Below, in pieces: positions 36,717 to 45,393 of a stretch of 64,000 bases of DNA. The notes under the pieces are model-generated. The model did no database searches and was not told the origin of the DNA. It saw only the letters and a program-made list of their open reading frames with translations. Position 1 is the stretch's first letter; the number at the start of each line of letters is the position of its first letter. Source of the DNA: Brevibacterium siliguriense (GTDB lineage: Bacteria > Actinomycetota > Actinomycetes > Actinomycetales > Brevibacteriaceae); assembly GCF_900105315.1 (NCBI RefSeq), contig NZ_LT629766.1:2232001-2296000 (forward strand), read 5' to 3'. The position numbers and the translations under genes were made by a program.

Positions 36717-38033
36717 GTGAATCCCGTCGTCGTTATCGGGGCCGGTCCGCAGGGCCTGGCCGCTGCTGCTCATCTGCTCGAGCGAGGCCTGGAGCCCGTG
36801 GTCCTGGAGTCGGGCGACGGTCCGGCATCTGCGGTATCCGAGTGGGGCCACGTCCGCCTGTTCTCGCCGTGGTCCGAGCTCATCGACCCAGCGTCGCGCC
36901 GGCTGCTCGAGCCGACCGGTTGGAGCGCGCCCGAGACCGGCTACCCGACCGGCGCTCAGTGGGTCGAGGAATACCTGGCCCCGCTGGCCGAGACGCTGAG
37001 CGACCGTGTTCGCTACAGCTCCCGCGTCATAGGCGTGGGCCGCAAGGGCCGCGACCTCTCGGTCGACGCCGGCCGCGCGGAGCAGCCGTTCGTCGTCCAC
37101 GTCCGCCGCGCCGACGACACTGAAGAACGGCTTGAGGCCAAGGCTGTGGTCGACGCCTCGGGCACCTGGCGGGCACCGAGCCCGGCGGGCGCGGAGGGAC
37201 TGCCCGCCCTCGGCGAACAGGCCGCCGTCGAAGCCGGCCTACTTGATCACCGCACGCCGAGCCGCGAGGAGGCCGCCGAACTGGCAGGCAAGCACATCGT
37301 CGTGGTCGGCAGCGGCCACTCGGCCGCGACCGCGATCGGCGACCTCGCGACAGTGGTCCGCCGCGAGCCGGGCACCCGGGTGACCTGGGCGCTGCGCCGC
37401 GGTACCGTCGGCAACGCCTTCGGCGGCGGTTCCGCCGACGAACTGCCCGAGCGCGGTGCCCTGGGCCAGCGAGCGAAGAAGGTAGTCGAGGATGGCTTCA
37501 TCGACCTCGTCACCGGATTCCGTACCGAGCGGGTCCTCGTCGAAGACGGTCGGGCGGTGCTCGTCGCCGAGGACGGACGCCGACTCGAACCCGCGGACCG
37601 AGTGGTCGTCGCGACGGGCTTTCGTCCCGACCTGTCGTTCCTCTCCGAAGTCCGACTCGACCTCGACGTGCGCCTGCAGGCTCCGACGAAGGTCGCCACT
37701 GAGGTTGATCCGAATCTTCATTCCTGCGGCTCAGTGCGCGCCACGGGGGCGACCGATCTCGCCCACCCGGAACCGGGCTTCTACATCGTCGGCGCGAAGT
37801 CCTACGGCCGCGCTCCAACGTTTCTAGCGATGACCGGATACGAGCAGGTCCGCAGTGTCGTCGCCGAGCTCGCCGGCGATCACGAGGCGGCTGACCGTGT
37901 CGAGCTGGAGCTGCCTGACACCGGCGTGTGCGGCGGATCGGGCCTGTTCGACGCCCCGGAGCAGGCGACGTCGGGCGGGTGCTGCACACCCGCGCCCCAG
38001 CTGGTCCAGATCGGCACGAGGACCGACGGATGA
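36717..38033 (+). CDS. Flavin-dependent monooxygenase-like oxidoreductase
   Basis: This 438-residue FAD/NAD(P)-binding protein has the FAD site VVVIGAGPQGLAAAAHLLER at the N-terminus, a second Rossmann site HIVVVGSGHSAATAI near residue 195, and VVVATGFRPDLSFLS. The C-terminus is cysteine-bearing (GVCGGSGLF and GGCC). It is related to ArsO-type monooxygenases of ars operons; the substrate is unknown. The start is GTG 36717 with GGAGG 5 bases upstream; ATG 36705 would put the RBS inside the gene. It is the first gene of a three-gene operon under ArsR control. Confidence 0.8.
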   Translation: MNPVVVIGAGPQGLAAAAHLLERGLEPVVLESGDGPASAVSEWGHVRLFSPWSELIDPASRRLLEPTGWSAPETGYPTGAQWVEEYLAPLAETLSDRVRYSSRVIGVGRKGRDLSVDAGRAEQPFVVHVRRADDTEERLEAKAVVDASGTWRAPSPAGAEGLPALGEQAAVEAGLLDHRTPSREEAAELAGKHIVVVGSGHSAATAIGDLATVVRREPGTRVTWALRRGTVGNAFGGGSADELPERGALGQRAKKVVEDGFIDLVTGFRTERVLVEDGRAVLVAEDGRRLEPADRVVVATGFRPDLSFLSEVRLDLDVRLQAPTKVATEVDPNLHSCGSVRATGATDLAHPEPGFYIVGAKSYGRAPTFLAMTGYEQVRSVVAELAGDHEAADRVELELPDTGVCGGSGLFDAPEQATSGGCCTPAPQLVQIGTRTDG

Positions 38034-39094
38034 GCCGCGGTCGCCTGTTGATCGTGGGCGGCGGGCAGTCGGGCCTCGCCGCGGCCCGTGCTGGGCGTGA
38101 CCGCGGCTGGGAGCCGGTGGTGCTCGAGGCCGGTGACGAGCCGGTTGGGTCGTGGCCGCGCTACTACGACAGCCTGCGGCTGTTCTCCCCGCGCCGGTAC
38201 AGCGCCTTCCCGGGTCACCGGTTCCCCGGCGACCCCGACGGGTACCCGGGCCGCGACGAGGTCGCCGACTACCTCCGCGGCTACGCAGAGTGGCTGGGCG
38301 TCGAGGTGCGGACCAATGCTCGCGTCACCGAGGTCGCCGCCGACGGCCCGGGCTTTGCCGTGGAGCTGGCCGATGGGAGCAGCCTGGTCGGGGATGCACT
38401 CATCGCTGCCTCGGGGTCGTTCGCCAACCCCTACGTGCCGATGATCCCCGGCCGGGAGAAATTTCAGGGCCGGGTCCTGCACGTGGCCGACTACCGGTCG
38501 CCGGAGGAGTTCGCCGGTCAGCGGGTCGTGGTCGTCGGTGCGGGCAACTCTGCCGTCCAGATCGCCCACGAACTGGCCGACCACGCGGAGACGTCGCTGG
38601 CGGTGCGGGACCGTGTCCGGTATGCGCCGCAGGTCATTGCCGGGCGCGACCTGCACTGGTGGTTGCGGTTCACCCGCGCTGACCTCCTGCCGCCGTCGGT
38701 CCTCGCCAGGATCATCACAGGCACACCGATCATCGACGACGGACAGTACAGGGCTGCGCTCGAGGCGGCACATCCAGACGAGCGGCCGATGTTCGCCAAT
38801 TACGTCCCGGACGGTGTCGCGTGGCCCGACGGCTCGCGGGAGCGCGTCGACTCAATAGTCTTCGCGACAGGCTATCGGCCGCACATGCCGTACCTGCGAT
38901 CTCTCGGCGTCCTCGATGAGGCCGGCGCGCCGAGGCACGATCGCGGCGTCTCGACCGTGCTGCCTGGCCTGGCGTTCCTGGGCCTGGAGTTCCAGCGCTC
39001 GTTCTCGTCGAACACCCTGCGCGGTGTCCACCGCGACGCGGGTTACGTCGTCGATGCCCTGGCCAGGCAGTCGAGGGGCGTCGTCGTTGGCTGA
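38030..39094 (+). CDS. Flavin-containing monooxygenase, ArsO-like
   Basis: This 354-residue protein of the ArsO/FMO group has FAD site LLIVGGGQSGLAAARAGRDR, the FSPRRYSAFPGHRFPG signature, NADPH site VVVVGAGNSAVQIAHELA near residue 165 and IVFATGYRPHMPYL. It overlaps the preceding monooxygenase gene by four bases, so the two are translationally coupled and may work as a pair. The context (arsR, MFS pump) suggests oxidation of an organic or inorganic arsenical, but no direct evidence is in the sequence. Confidence 0.82.
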   Translation: MSRGRLLIVGGGQSGLAAARAGRDRGWEPVVLEAGDEPVGSWPRYYDSLRLFSPRRYSAFPGHRFPGDPDGYPGRDEVADYLRGYAEWLGVEVRTNARVTEVAADGPGFAVELADGSSLVGDALIAASGSFANPYVPMIPGREKFQGRVLHVADYRSPEEFAGQRVVVVGAGNSAVQIAHELADHAETSLAVRDRVRYAPQVIAGRDLHWWLRFTRADLLPPSVLARIITGTPIIDDGQYRAALEAAHPDERPMFANYVPDGVAWPDGSRERVDSIVFATGYRPHMPYLRSLGVLDEAGAPRHDRGVSTVLPGLAFLGLEFQRSFSSNTLRGVHRDAGYVVDALARQSRGVVVG

Positions 39095-39101
39095 GGCTGT
39101 T

Positions 39102-40346
39102 GTGCGGCCCGGGCGGGGAAGGGTGCTGGCTGCGCTGTGCGTGACCGAGATCGTCTCGTGGGGCTTGCTCTACTATGCTTTCCCGGTCCTGGTTCCGCGG
39201 ATCAGCTCGGACACTGGCTGGTCGTCGGTGGCCGTGACCTCGGCGTTCTCTGTGGCCCTGGCTGTGTCGGCGTTGGCCGGGGTGCCGGTCGGGCGCTTTA
39301 TCGATCGGCACGGACCCCGTCTCGTCATGACGGCTGGCTCGGGTCTCGGCGTCGTGACGCTGGTGGTGATTGCCGCGTCGCCGAATCTGTTGGTGTTCGT
39401 CGTCGGTTGGGCGCTGGCCGGAGTCGCCATGGCCGGAGTGCTCTACCCGCCGGCCTTCGCCGCGATCACCGGCTGGTTCGTTGCGGGCCGACTCGGCGCG
39501 CTGACCACGCTGACGCTGGTGGCAGGACTGGCGAGCACGGTCTTCGCGCCGTTGACCGCAGCCGCGTATGACCAGCTGGGATGGCGAGGCACGTACTTCT
39601 GGGCGGCGGTCGTACTGGCGGTCCTCACGGTCCCGGTCCACTGGCTCGTGCTGCGACGCCCCTGGCCCCGCCCGGTGCATGTCGACGCGGAGGAGCCAGA
39701 GGCTGAGAAGGCATACGCTGCCGGCGTCGTGCGGGACTCACGGTTCCGGTTGCTTGCCGCCGGACTGACCTTGGTGGCCCTGGCGATGTACGCCGCGTTG
39801 CTGGCTCTGGTGCCGCTTATGCTCGAGCGCGGCCTGAGTCCTCAGGCCGCCGCCTGGGTGCTCGGCCTCGGCGGACTCGGGCAGGTCGCCGGTCGGCTCG
39901 TCTACACCGCTCTTGCCCGGCATGCCTCGCTGACCGTGCGCACCGTGACCGTGTTCGGCCTCGTCACCGTCAGCACCTCGGTGCTCGCTGTGGTCCCCGG
40001 GCCGGTTGGTCTGCTGGTCGCGGCGTCGATGACCGCCGGGGTCGGGCGCGGCATCGCGACGCTGCTCCAGGCGACCGCGGTCACTGATCGGTGGGGCGCA
40101 CGCGGATACGGCCGCCTCTCCGGCGTCCTCGGCCTCCCGGTCCTGCTGGCCACCGCCTTGGCTCCCGGGGCCGGTGCGGTCCTTGCCGAGGTCACCGGCA
40201 GCTACGCAACCGGTTTCGCGGTCCTGGCCGCGGTGGCCGCCGTAGGGACCGTCCTCACGGTCGCCAGCACACACGGCAGGGCGACAACCGCCGGTCGGAT
40301 GCGCCCGCTGGATATGCAGGTCGGCGAGTTCCGCCGTCAATCGTGA
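39102..40346 (+). CDS. MFS efflux transporter in ars operon
   Basis: This 415-residue major facilitator has 12 predicted membrane segments and the loop 2-3 signature GRFIDRHGPRL. It lies directly after the two monooxygenase genes (7 bases from GTG 39102; an alternative TTG at 39087 would overlap). Its probable job is export of the oxidised arsenical or another product of those enzymes. GAGG lies 5 bases before GTG 39102. Substrate specificity cannot be read from the sequence. Confidence 0.8.
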   Translation: MRPGRGRVLAALCVTEIVSWGLLYYAFPVLVPRISSDTGWSSVAVTSAFSVALAVSALAGVPVGRFIDRHGPRLVMTAGSGLGVVTLVVIAASPNLLVFVVGWALAGVAMAGVLYPPAFAAITGWFVAGRLGALTTLTLVAGLASTVFAPLTAAAYDQLGWRGTYFWAAVVLAVLTVPVHWLVLRRPWPRPVHVDAEEPEAEKAYAAGVVRDSRFRLLAAGLTLVALAMYAALLALVPLMLERGLSPQAAAWVLGLGGLGQVAGRLVYTALARHASLTVRTVTVFGLVTVSTSVLAVVPGPVGLLVAASMTAGVGRGIATLLQATAVTDRWGARGYGRLSGVLGLPVLLATALAPGAGAVLAEVTGSYATGFAVLAAVAAVGTVLTVASTHGRATTAGRMRPLDMQVGEFRRQS

Positions 40347-40403
40347 GGTCATCGAGGGGATCCCCGGGGTGGGATCAGCGTCGAGCCAACATAAGGATCG
40401 ACA

Positions 40404-40447
40404 ATAGTTCAGCGGCCACTGTATAGTTCAGTGCATGCTGACTATTG
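40404..40447 (+). promoter_or_regulatory. CmtR operator candidate
   Basis: ATAGTTCAG occurs directly repeated at 40404-40412 and 40423-40431. The second copy also pairs with CTGACTAT (40438-40445) in an imperfect dyad spanning the cmtR start codon. Autorepression at this site would couple cmtR and the downstream ATPase to metal. Confidence 0.5.
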
Positions 40448-40788
40448 CTTCACGCCTCGACGTCATGAATCGACTCGGCCGGGCCATTGCGGACCCGACC
40501 CGCTCTCGGATCCTGATGACCCTGCTTGCCGGCCCGAGCTACCCGGCCGTGCTCTCGCGCGAGCTAGAGCTGACCCGTTCGAACGTCTCGAACCATCTGA
40601 CCTGCCTGCGCGACTGCGGGATCGTCGTGGCCGAGCCCGAGGGGCGGCAGACGCGCTACGAGATCGCCGACCCGCACCTCGCGGCGGCGCTGACGGCCCT
40701 GATGGATGTGACCCTCGCGGTCGACGAGCACGCGCCGTGCGTGGACGCCGAGTGCACTGTGCCGGGCTGCTGCGAGTCGGGCGCGTGA
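40435..40788 (+). CDS. cmtR: CmtR-type metal-sensing repressor
   Basis: This 117-residue ArsR/SmtB repressor resembles CmtR, the Cd(II)/Pb(II) sensor of actinobacteria. The characteristic ligands are visible: the cysteine pair in the recognition helix HLTCLRDCGIVVAEPEGRQTRY and the C-terminal cysteines (APCVDAECTVPGCC). It differs from arsenic sensors, which have CVCDL. The GTG of the P-type ATPase overlaps its stop by four bases, so sensor and pump form one operon. Direct repeats around the start codon are the probable operator. Confidence 0.9.
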   Translation: MLTIASRLDVMNRLGRAIADPTRSRILMTLLAGPSYPAVLSRELELTRSNVSNHLTCLRDCGIVVAEPEGRQTRYEIADPHLAAALTALMDVTLAVDEHAPCVDAECTVPGCCESGA

Positions 40789-42701
40789 GCGCGGCGTGCG
40801 GCTGCGACGAGCCGGAGACTCAGACCGGGGAGGAAGCCGAGGAGGAGCAGGGACGTCCCTGGTGGCGTGATGCCGGGATCATGGTCCCGGTCTTCTCTGG
40901 CGTCGCGTTCTTAACTGGCCTGGTGCTGGAATGGTCGGGGCTGGAGGTCCCGGCGTTGGTGCTGTTCTGGATCGGTCTGCTGTTGGGCGCGTCGACGTTC
41001 ACCCCGGGCGCGATCCGGAAGCTGTTCAAGGGCAAGCTCAGCATCAGCCTCCTGATGACGATCAGCGCGATCGGCGCGGTCATCCTCGGCTACGTCGAGG
41101 AGGCCGCTGCGCTGGCGTTCTTGTACTCGATCGCCGAGGCACTGGAGGACAAGGCGATGGATCGCGCCCGCGGCGGGCTGCGGGCGCTGCTCAAGCTCGT
41201 CCCGGAGACCGCCACGATCCGCCAAGGCGGCGCATCGGTCGAGGTCGCGGCCAAGGATCTCGCTGTCCGTCAGTTCATGCTGGTGCGGCCGGGCGAGCGG
41301 ATCGCGACCGACGGCATCGTCCGGACGGGACGATCCAGCCTGGACACCTCCGCGATCACCGGCGAGTCGATCCCGGTCGAGGTCGAGCCCGGCGACACGG
41401 TGTCGGCTGGGGCGATCAACACCGCCGGCGCGCTGGAAGTCGAGACGACCGCTGCGGGCACCGACAACTCGCTGACCACGATCGTCGACCTGGTGGAGAA
41501 GGCGCAGGCGGAGAAGGGTGACCGCGCCCGCCTCGCCGACCGCATCGCCCGACCACTCGTGCCCGGTGTGTTGATCCTCGCCGTCCTGGTGGCGGTCATC
41601 GGGTCGCTGTTCGGCGACCCGGAGCTGTGGATCACCCGCGCCCTCGTGGTGCTCGTGGCGGCCTCGCCGTGCGCACTGGCGATCTCGGTGCCGCTGACGG
41701 TGGTGGCCGCGATCGGGTCGGCGAGCAAGTTCGGCGTGATCATCAAGTCGGGTGCCGTGTTCGAGCGGTTCGGCGTGATCCGCCACGTCGCCGTGGACAA
41801 GACTGGCACCCTGACCCGCAACGAGCCCGCCGTCAACGCGGTGCTCACCGCCGACGGAGTGACCGAGGCGCAGGCGCTGGCGTGGGCGGCCGCACTGGAG
41901 CAGCACAGCACCCACCCGCTCGCTTCGGCGATCACCGCCGCCGCACCGGGTACGCCTGTGGCCGATGCCGTGACCGAGCAGGCAGGTCACGGCATCGAAG
42001 GCACCCTCGACGGCGCGCGAATCACGGTCGGCAGCCCGCGCTGGCTCGACGCCGGGAGTCTCGGCGATCGGGTCGCGGGTCTGGAGGAGCAAGGCATGAC
42101 GGTCGTGATCGTGCACCGTGACGGCACCGCCGCGGCTGCGATCGGCGTCCGCGACGAGCTGCGCCCCGAGGTCCCCGAGGTGGTCCGCACCCTCGCCGGA
42201 CAGGGCGTCGAGGTGACGATGCTCACCGGCGACAACGCCCGCACCGCCCGCGCCCTGGCCGCGCAGGCCTGGATCGATGACGTGCGCGCCGAGCTGCGCC
42301 CCCAGGACAAGGCCTCAGCGATCGCCGAGCTCGGCGAGAAGAACGGATCGGTCGCGATGATCGGCGACGGCATCAACGACGCCCCGGCCCTCGCGGCTGC
42401 GGACATCGGCATCGCGATGGGTGCCACCGGTTCCGATGCCGCGATCGAGTCAGCCGACGTCGCCTTCACCGGCCACGACCTGCGTCTGCTCCCGCGCGCG
42501 TTCGACCACGCCCGCCGGGGACGGCACATCATCAACCAGAACATCGTTCTGTCGCTGCTGATCATCACCGTCCTGCTTCCGCTTGCCTTGTTCGGTGTCT
42601 TGGGGCTTGCCGCTGTGGTGCTCGTGCATGAGATCGCAGAGGTCGTCGTGATCCTCAACGGCCTGCGTGCCGCCCGGGCCCGGAAGGAGCAGATCTCGTG
42701 A
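40785..42701 (+). CDS. Heavy-metal P1B-type ATPase with SPC motif
   Basis: This 638-residue metal-pumping P-type ATPase has actuator TGES (AITGESIPVEVEPGD), phosphorylation site DKTGTLTRNEPAV and hinge GDGINDAPAL. The transmembrane metal motif is SPC (AASPCALAISV), not CPC, and the last helices carry VLVHEIAEVVVILN. SPC is characteristic of the P1B-4 group (Co/Fe/Ni-type, such as CtpD), whereas the CmtR partner suggests Cd/Pb/Zn. The N-terminus is short with only ACGCDEP as a possible metal contact and no HMA domain. The GTG start is coupled to cmtR. Confidence 0.85.
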   Translation: MSAACGCDEPETQTGEEAEEEQGRPWWRDAGIMVPVFSGVAFLTGLVLEWSGLEVPALVLFWIGLLLGASTFTPGAIRKLFKGKLSISLLMTISAIGAVILGYVEEAAALAFLYSIAEALEDKAMDRARGGLRALLKLVPETATIRQGGASVEVAAKDLAVRQFMLVRPGERIATDGIVRTGRSSLDTSAITGESIPVEVEPGDTVSAGAINTAGALEVETTAAGTDNSLTTIVDLVEKAQAEKGDRARLADRIARPLVPGVLILAVLVAVIGSLFGDPELWITRALVVLVAASPCALAISVPLTVVAAIGSASKFGVIIKSGAVFERFGVIRHVAVDKTGTLTRNEPAVNAVLTADGVTEAQALAWAAALEQHSTHPLASAITAAAPGTPVADAVTEQAGHGIEGTLDGARITVGSPRWLDAGSLGDRVAGLEEQGMTVVIVHRDGTAAAAIGVRDELRPEVPEVVRTLAGQGVEVTMLTGDNARTARALAAQAWIDDVRAELRPQDKASAIAELGEKNGSVAMIGDGINDAPALAAADIGIAMGATGSDAAIESADVAFTGHDLRLLPRAFDHARRGRHIINQNIVLSLLIITVLLPLALFGVLGLAAVVLVHEIAEVVVILNGLRAARARKEQIS

Positions 42702-43006
42702 AGGTCGAACTGCTCCACATCGTCGACTGCCCGAACACGGCCAGCGCCGAAGCCAACGCGCGCGCAGCACTGGATGTTCTCGGACTCACGGCCGTGCCCA
42801 TCCAATTGGTCACGATTCACACCGAGGTCGATGCAACGAACGCGCAGTTCGCAGGCTCGCCCACGATCCTCGTCGACGGTGTCGACCTGTTCCCAACGAC
42901 ACCGGTTCGTTCGCTGGCGTGCCGGGTTTATGCCACAGGGAAGGGGTTCGCTGGCGCACCTGGTCAGGAGCAGATCGAAGCGGCGCTGCGCGCGAGACTG
43001 GATTGA
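42698..43006 (+). CDS. Thioredoxin-like small protein of metal operon
   Basis: This 102-residue protein has a thioredoxin-like pattern: VELLHIVDCPNTASAEAN (single active cysteine in place of CxxC), FAGSPTILVDGVDLFP (the cis-Pro region) and LACRVY. Such proteins occur beside mercury and heavy-metal resistance genes and may handle thiol-bound metal; the exact role is not known. The GTG start overlaps the ATPase stop by four bases, so it is the third gene of the cmtR operon. Confidence 0.7.
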   Translation: MKVELLHIVDCPNTASAEANARAALDVLGLTAVPIQLVTIHTEVDATNAQFAGSPTILVDGVDLFPTTPVRSLACRVYATGKGFAGAPGQEQIEAALRARLD

Positions 43007-43356
43007 CGGCCAGCGGTGAGTGCCATTAGTTGCTCAATTCGGTATTGAGCTCAACGGGGACATGCGGATAACCCGTAGCCGGATGGGCGCGCCGGCGCAC
43101 CGGCTGATGATGGAGTGAATGTCGAGCGGGTGGGAGGCGATCGTGGACGCAATCGGCCTTTGGCATCCATATGTGCAGTAACTTGAGTGCTGCTGGTGAC
43201 GAGTCTCTCCTGGTGAAGCCGACGGCCGAGGCGACCGGCACCGTCGCCAGCGACTTCGCCGTCCTCGCTGACCTTGAGGAGGTGTTCAGGATCGCCAGCG
43301 CGCCAGAGAACGTCCAGGCGGGCGAAGGCGACGACGGCGAGGGGTGCGTGGCCGGC
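43007..43356. other. Gene-poor stretch between cmtR operon and arsC
   Basis: These 350 bases have no gene that can be supported. A 65-residue plus-strand frame from 43171 (with FAVLADLEEVFRIAS) shows good codon use but no ribosome binding site and no recognised family. It may be the degraded end of an older gene. Confidence 0.3.
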
Positions 43357-43788
43357 TCAGGGCTCTGACGTCTTGACAAGCCCCGCGGCCAGGCAACGGA
43401 CCTTCTCGGCGAGCTCGTCGCGGACCAGGCGCATTCGTTCCTCGCCCTCGATCCCTCGCGCCGAGGGCTCGTCGATCGTCCATGTCTCGATGGTCCCGGC
43501 CATCCCCGGCACGGGCTCGACGACGGCCTCGTCGCCGATGACGACGACGCGGTCCGCAGTCTGCAGCATAGTGGGATCGATCGGCTTCGGGTGCTCGTCG
43601 GCCATGCTAGCCCCGACCTCGGCGACAGAGGCAGCGGACAAGGCATTGAGCGCTGTCCCGGGGGAGGTGCCGGCCGAGTGCACCCGGACGGAGTCGCCGG
43701 CGACCTGGCGCATGAGTGCGGCGGCCATCTGCGACTTGCCTGCGTTCTTGACGCAGACGAACAGGACGGACGGCTTCTTCTCGATCAC
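43357..43788 (-). CDS. LMW-phosphatase-fold ArsC-like protein, CX5K type
   Basis: This 143-residue protein of the low-molecular-weight phosphatase/arsenate reductase fold has a P-loop reading C12-VKNAG-K18: the usual CX5R arginine is lysine. It also lacks the GCGDACP segment that supplies resolving cysteines in thioredoxin-linked ArsC (the equivalent is IGDEAVVEP) and has few other cysteines. Such forms are usually annotated as arsenate-mycothiol transferases, which need only the nucleophilic cysteine because mycothiol and mycoredoxin complete the reaction. It is downstream of the DUF2180 gene; weak activity or another role is possible. Confidence 0.75.
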   Translation of the reverse strand: MIEKKPSVLFVCVKNAGKSQMAAALMRQVAGDSVRVHSAGTSPGTALNALSAASVAEVGASMADEHPKPIDPTMLQTADRVVVIGDEAVVEPVPGMAGTIETWTIDEPSARGIEGEERMRLVRDELAEKVRCLAAGLVKTSEP

Positions 43789-43957
43789 GATATCTACCTT
43801 TGTTCAATAGTTGGTAAGAACGACGTTGAGCTCGTGGACACTTGCCGCGATGTCATCGCGGCCGAGCAGTCCCGGCATGCCGGCGGCTGGCCAACGTCGA
43901 GGGTCCAGTGGACGGCGTTCATGTCCACCACTCATCAACAGGGGCGCGCCAGTCGGA

Positions 43958-44245
43958 TCAGCACGACGCGGCTGCGGACTCTGGCCCAGTGGCTGCAAAT
44001 TCACGCCAACGTTGCTCATCTCGGTGCACGGGGATGGACTCGGCGAAAGCGTCGCGGCAGGTCGAGCAGCAGATCTTCCGGCCATCGGGCAGCAGGCGCG
44101 TGGGCGAGCCCATGCCGTTCTGGCGCACGCGTTCGTCCGTACAGACTGTCGCATGATCCCGGCACAGCGCCGCGCCGCAGTGCCGGCAGAATGCGACGGC
44201 GGGGACAGAACCCTGGCCGGCCGTTTCGTGTTCCCAGCAGTCCAT
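43958..44245 (-). CDS. DUF2180 family cysteine-rich protein
   Basis: This 95-residue protein begins MDCWEHETAGQGSVPAVAFC and has the DUF2180 pattern of paired cysteines and histidines (CRHCGAALCRDHATVC, then CCSTCRDAF). It probably binds zinc or another thiophilic metal; the function is unknown. AAGGAG lies 8 bases before ATG 44245. An ATCGA-N6-TCAAT ArsR site lies 50 bases upstream, so it is probably induced by arsenite together with the following arsC-like gene. Confidence 0.75.
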   Translation of the reverse strand: MDCWEHETAGQGSVPAVAFCRHCGAALCRDHATVCTDERVRQNGMGSPTRLLPDGRKICCSTCRDAFAESIPVHRDEQRWREFAATGPESAAASC

Positions 44246-44294
44246 CTGCCAACTCCTTGATTCGATGATGATCTATATAGAATCTATGCGACGC

Positions 44295-44310
44295 ATCGAT
44301 AGACGTCAAT
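44295..44310 (-). promoter_or_regulatory. ArsR operator, site 2
   Basis: ATCGATAGACGTCAAT is a dyad of form ATYGA-N6-TCRAT, upstream of the DUF2180/arsC-like pair and just after the arsO stop. It shares 14 of 16 bases with site 1 read on the other strand. Confidence 0.6.
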
Positions 44311-44344
44311 ATCATCTGTGCCATCGATACGCCCGACATGAGCG

Positions 44345-45393
44345 TTAAGCCCTGGCCATCCAAGCGCCGATCTCGGCGACGGCCGGCTTGGCGGTGCGAG
44401 CCGCGCCGATGATGGTGACGGAGGCGAGTCCGGTCCAGTCGCCGTATCCGAGCAAGTGCAGTCCGGGGTGGTCGATGCTCCGAGTGCCGTCGGTGACGGG
44501 ATGGCCATGGTCGCGAGTCAGCCCCAGCCCGCTGAGATGTCGGAGGTGTGGACGGAAACCGGTGCACCAGATGATCGCATCGCACTCGTGTTCTCGGCCG
44601 TCGTGCCAAGAGACCCCCTTCGAGGTGAGGCGGTCGAACACGGGCGAGCGGTCCAGGACACCGCGATCGCGAGCCTCGCGCACGGGAGGCACCATGACGA
44701 TGTCTCCGAGTCCCGTCACACCGTCGTGATCACGACCAGAGCGACGGGCTGCCTCGCGGGCAGTAGCGACGTCGAAGAGTACTCTGCCGTCCACCTCGTC
44801 GGGCATGAACAGCGGCGGACGACGCGTCACCCACAAGGTCTCGGTGACTGTGGAGACCTCGGCGAGGATCTGCGCGGCCGAGTTCCCTCCTCCGACGACC
44901 ACGACCCGTCGGCCGGCGAACATGTCAGGGGAGTCGTAGCCGACGGTGTGCAGCTGCCTGCCGGTGAACGTGTCCTGACCGGGGAAGTACGGCAGATAGG
45001 GACTCTGCCACGTGCCAGTGGCACTGATCACCGCAGAGGCATTGAGAGAGCCTGCGTCCGTGTCCACGATCCAACGATCATTCTCCCGGCGGACGCTGGT
45101 GACGCCGACCGACCGATGCATAGGCAACTCGTAGCGTTCCTCGTATCGTTGGAGGTAGTCCACGACGTGGTCGGCGGTGGGGAACGTCTCGCCGACCTGG
45201 GCGGGCATCGGCCATCCGGGCAGAGGACTGTACTGGGCTGGGGAGAACATCCTGAGAGACTGCCAGCCGTGTTGCCAGGCCCGCCCGGTCGTTCCTGTTC
45301 GTCGAGGATGACGAAGTCCAGGCCGGGGCGGCGGAGGAAATATCCCGCGGCGAGACCGGCCTGGCCTCCTCCGATGACGACGACGTCACTCAC
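44345..45393 (-). CDS. arsO: ArsO-type flavin monooxygenase, frameshifted as sequenced
   Basis: This is an arsenic-operon FAD/NADPH oxidoreductase (about 349 residues when repaired). The N-terminal piece gives VVVIGGGQAGLAAGYFLRR and DEQERPGG; the rest gives MFSPAQYSPLPGWPMP, the second Rossmann site VVVVGGGNSAAQIL, and IIWCTGFRPHLRHLSG. The frame breaks at the G-run 45280-45282 on the minus strand (three G where four are needed); one added G joins the parts as AWQHGWQSLRMFSP. It overlaps arsC by four bases. The intact protein on both sides argues for a homopolymer error. Confidence 0.82.

Noticed and set aside
38916..39101. Upstream extension of the MFS gene into the second monooxygenase gene
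   Set aside because: The extension is a shifted reading of the monooxygenase; GTG 39102 (or TTG 39087) is the realistic start.
43171..43368. 65-codon frame downstream of the cmtR operon
   Set aside because: Codon use is good but there is no RBS or homology clue; it is kept only as a note in the gap description.
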